Below are positions 5,675 through 7,801 of a stretch of DNA of 7,801 nt, piece after piece (within the stretch, counting starts at the first letter, position 1; each line of letters starts with the position of its first letter). The notes below the pieces were generated by a model, which saw only the letters and a list, made by a program, of their open reading frames with translations, did not search any database and was not told where the DNA came from. Made by a program: the position numbers and the translations under genes. Source of the stretch: Gammaproteobacteria bacterium (GTDB taxonomy: Bacteria > Pseudomonadota > Gammaproteobacteria > Steroidobacterales > Steroidobacteraceae); NCBI GenBank assembly GCA_003156695.1, contig PMHN01000058.1, positions 7,981 to 15,781 on the forward strand, written 5' to 3'.

Positions 5675-7801
5675 TCAGCGCCACTGCAGGTGCAGTGCTT
5701 CGCTGATCGGCTGCCGCGGCACTTCGATCACCGCCATGGCGCGCGCCGCATCCCATCGCCACCCCGTCACGGGCCGGCCGTTGACTGTCACCGAGCGAGG
5801 GCGGCTGCTGGAGTAGAGGCGCACCTCGTAGGAGCGTGCCTGCGGTTGTCCGCGGTAACTCCCCTGCGTCGGCGCCAGGGTGAGGCTCTCGACCCCATCG
5901 CTCGCGACGCTGTGCGTCATCGGCGTGCGCGAGCGTTCGCGCTCGTAGTCGAGCGAGCTGCCATCGTCCTCGTAGAGCTCGAAGGTGCCAGCGCCAGACC
6001 CGTACACGTTTAAGACCAGGGAATCGAGCGGCTTTGCGTCCGAGTACTCGCTCACCGGCTGCTCGGGGATGATCGCGCCGGCGCGCACGAACACCGGCGT
6101 CGCATCGAGCGCGTAGTGGGCGCTGAAGGTGCGGCCGCCCGAGTAGGCCTTGCCGCTGAAGAAGTCGCGCCACTCGCCCGGCGGCAGGTACACCGTGTGC
6201 TCCTCGCCCGGGGCGAGCACCGGCGCCACCAGCATGGCCTCTCCCAGGAAGTACTCGTGTGAGTGGCGGTAGGCCTCCTCGAGCTCGGGATATTCAAGAT
6301 ACAGCGGCCGCAGCAGCGGCACCGAGGTGGTGTGCGCGAGCCACGTGTACGTATAAAGGTACGGGATCAGCTGCGTGCGCAGCGTGAAGTACTTCTTCAT
6401 CAGCGCCAGGCCCTGCGCGCCGTACATCCAGGGCATGCGCAGGTTGCCCTCACGCGGGTTCTCGTGCGCGCTGTGCATGCGCAGGATGGCGCTGAAGGTG
6501 CCGAACTCGATCCAGCGCGCGTACAGATCGAAGTCGATCGTCTTGCCGTGGAACCCACCGATGTCGTGGCTGATGTAGGGAATGAGCACGTTGCCGCCGC
6601 GGGCGGAGAATGCCACCTCGTAGGCGAGCACCGGCCACTCCGAATAGGCATCGCCGGTGAAGAACCCGGGATAGCGCTCGCTGCCCCAGTCACCGTAGCG
6701 CCCGAGGATGAACGCGCGCTTGCCGCTGTCTTGCTGGCTGTAGTCGTAGAAAACCCTGTTGGTCCACAGCTGTTTGTTGAGCCCCGGCATATCGACCGAG
6801 CCGCTGCCCCCGTCCACCCACCACACGTCCACGCCCTCTCGCATCAGCGGCCCGTGCAGGTAATGCATGAAGACATCGGCTTGCTTCTGGTTCGACAGAT
6901 CGAAGGAGATCCGCTCGGGAGGCTTCACGTCGCGGATCGCCGTGGGCCCGAGCACGATACCGCCGCGCTGCTCGCCCGGCTGCTGCGCTTCGGGCTCGAC
7001 GCGCAGCACGATCTCGTTGTCCCCGCCCGGCACGATGAAAGGCGTGATGTCGGTGTAGGTGAGCCGCTGCGGCCAATGAATCTGGCTGTGCGTGGCCTCC
7101 TTGCCGTTCACGAAAATCTGGTAGCTCTTCTCGACCTCGCCTAAGTACAGGTAGAGCGCCGCGGGAAGCTGCGACGGCAGGTGCACGCGCGCGCGGTACC
7201 AGCCCGTGCCCGCATAGTCCGGGTGCCCCTGCTCCTGCCACGGCAGCCCGACGCGTACGCTCTGCCAGGGCCCGTGCCGATCGGTGGCAAAGCGCCACTG
7301 CCCGGACAGGTCCAGGTCGAAGCCTGGTTTGCGCGGCGGCTCGCGCCCGAGCGCGGCCAGCACCGCCGGCGCGTGGCTGTCGCTGAAGGAGAGGATGCTT
7401 TCGCCGGTGTTGATGTATCCCGGGTGGTCGTTGAGGCTGAGCTTCACGCCCTGCTGGTGCAGCCAGTGCATCAGCTCCTGCGGGTGCGGAAACAGCGGAC
7501 TCCAGTCGTAACCACCGTCCCAGCCGTAGTTGTGCCACGCGAAATCCAGCACCAGCGTGTCGAAGGGGATGTGCGCGCGGCGCATGCGCGTCACCTCGTC
7601 CATCAGGTACTGCTGGTTGTAGCGCTGGAAGTCCGGTCGCGCGGCCTCGGCGGAGCCCGGGAAGTACTCGAAGTTGAAATCGGTGATCCAGGGGCCCAGC
7701 ACGAAGCGCGGCACCATGGGAATGGGGCCGCACAGCTGCGCATATTCGCTTAAGACCTGCCGATAGTCGCGGCCGTACGCGAACAGATACCAGTCCTCAC
7801 C
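5675..7801 (-). CDS. GH31 alpha-glycosidase with inserted jelly-roll domain, N-terminus cut off by window edge
   Basis: A GH31 retaining alpha-glycosidase (alpha-glucosidase, alpha-xylosidase or alpha-galactosidase type); 708 residues are visible and the start lies beyond the right edge. The fragment opens with FAYGRDYRQVLSEYAQLCGPIP and FVLGPWITD, the usual end of the N-terminal sandwich and first barrel strand. Strand 2 is FDTLVLDFAWH and strand 3 is VKLSLNDHP. Fragment residues about 152-290 are an inserted beta-sandwich. Strand 4 follows: VDVWWVDGG, with the nucleophile Asp330 (codon 6814-6812). The acid/base is Asp384 in FFTGDAYSEW (codon 6652-6650). Further marks are ISHDIGGFHG and RMHSAHENPRE. 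After the barrel come the proximal sandwich and a distal DUF5110-like domain with LYEDDGSSLDYE. All catalytic residues are present, so it is probably active; the substrate is not readable from sequence alone. It ends 21 bases from the convergent GH127 stop. Export cannot be judged because the N-terminus is missing. Confidence 0.94.
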   Translation of the reverse strand, partial: GEDWYLFAYGRDYRQVLSEYAQLCGPIPMVPRFVLGPWITDFNFEYFPGSAEAARPDFQRYNQQYLMDEVTRMRRAHIPFDTLVLDFAWHNYGWDGGYDWSPLFPHPQELMHWLHQQGVKLSLNDHPGYINTGESILSFSDSHAPAVLAALGREPPRKPGFDLDLSGQWRFATDRHGPWQSVRVGLPWQEQGHPDYAGTGWYRARVHLPSQLPAALYLYLGEVEKSYQIFVNGKEATHSQIHWPQRLTYTDITPFIVPGGDNEIVLRVEPEAQQPGEQRGGIVLGPTAIRDVKPPERISFDLSNQKQADVFMHYLHGPLMREGVDVWWVDGGSGSVDMPGLNKQLWTNRVFYDYSQQDSGKRAFILGRYGDWGSERYPGFFTGDAYSEWPVLAYEVAFSARGGNVLIPYISHDIGGFHGKTIDFDLYARWIEFGTFSAILRMHSAHENPREGNLRMPWMYGAQGLALMKKYFTLRTQLIPYLYTYTWLAHTTSVPLLRPLYLEYPELEEAYRHSHEYFLGEAMLVAPVLAPGEEHTVYLPPGEWRDFFSGKAYSGGRTFSAHYALDATPVFVRAGAIIPEQPVSEYSDAKPLDSLVLNVYGSGAGTFELYEDDGSSLDYERERSRTPMTHSVASDGVESLTLAPTQGSYRGQPQARSYEVRLYSSSRPRSVTVNGRPVTGWRWDAARAMAVIEVPRQPISEALHLQWR
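6914..7345 (-). other. Galactose-binding-like jelly-roll insertion within the GH31 barrel
   Basis: Between barrel strands 3 and 4 lie about 140 residues that do not belong to the GH31 core. They read like the sugar-binding sandwich at the front of GH2 enzymes: LSGQWRFATD, then WQSVRVGLPWQEQG, TGWYRARVHLP, LYLYLGEVEKSYQIFVNGKE, YTDITPFIVPGGDNEIVLRV and GGIVLGPTAIRD. The order (W-rich start, GxWYR strand, VNG turn, GxN-x-I-x-L-R-V strand) is typical of that fold. It may bind substrate or shape the active-site mouth. Boundaries are estimates. Confidence 0.7.

Noticed and set aside
6263..7144. Plus-strand open frame of 293 codons opposite GH31
   Set aside because: It is a shadow of the GH31 gene: composition follows codon positions of the opposite strand and no domain is recognisable.
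6690..7733. Minus-strand 347-codon frame overlapping GH31 in another frame
   Set aside because: It is alanine/arginine-rich with no motifs, while the overlapping frame holds all GH31 catalytic motifs without interruption. I see no sign of a frameshift.

Overview
The window is a dense carbohydrate-degradation cluster from a GC-rich bacterium. GC looks to be in the mid-60s percent, codons favour G or C at the third position, and GTG and ATG starts are both used with Shine-Dalgarno sites. The exported glycosidases carry Sec- and Tat-type signal sequences, which points to a Gram-negative plant- or glycan-degrading proteobacterium, possibly Xanthomonadales or Steroidobacter-like. That placement is inference, because no rRNA or phylogenetic marker is present. 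I see no transposase, CRISPR array, tRNA or other mobile element.

There are four large genes and almost no spare DNA. From the left: (1) a GH65-type glycosidase on the minus strand with a Sec signal peptide, cut off at the left edge; (2) directly upstream of it in the same operon, a 688-residue exported protein that looks like a six-hairpin (alpha/alpha)6 glycosidase with faint resemblance to glycogen-debranching amylo-alpha-1,6-glucosidases. Genes 2 and 1 overlap by ATGA and a perfect AGGAGGT lies inside the end of gene 2, so they are probably translationally coupled. (3) After a 139-bp divergent intergenic region, a plus-strand GH127/DUF1680-type enzyme (beta-L-arabinofuranosidase superfamily) with a Tat signal; (4) convergent to it, on the minus strand and cut off at the right edge, a GH31 alpha-glycosidase with a jelly-roll domain inserted in its barrel. 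A 7-bp GC-rich hairpin sits at the convergent junction over the GH127 stop codon.

Taken together this looks like part of a polysaccharide or oligosaccharide utilisation locus that acts outside the cytoplasm. GH31 and GH65 normally act on alpha-linked gluco- or xylo-configured residues, and GH127 relatives on L-arabinofuranose or related end sugars. No transporter, TonB receptor or regulator lies in the window, so the substrate cannot be settled here. The most unusual points are the poorly recognised gene 2, the E-T-P-C metal-site variant in the GH127 relative, and the sugar-binding-like insertion in the GH31 barrel.
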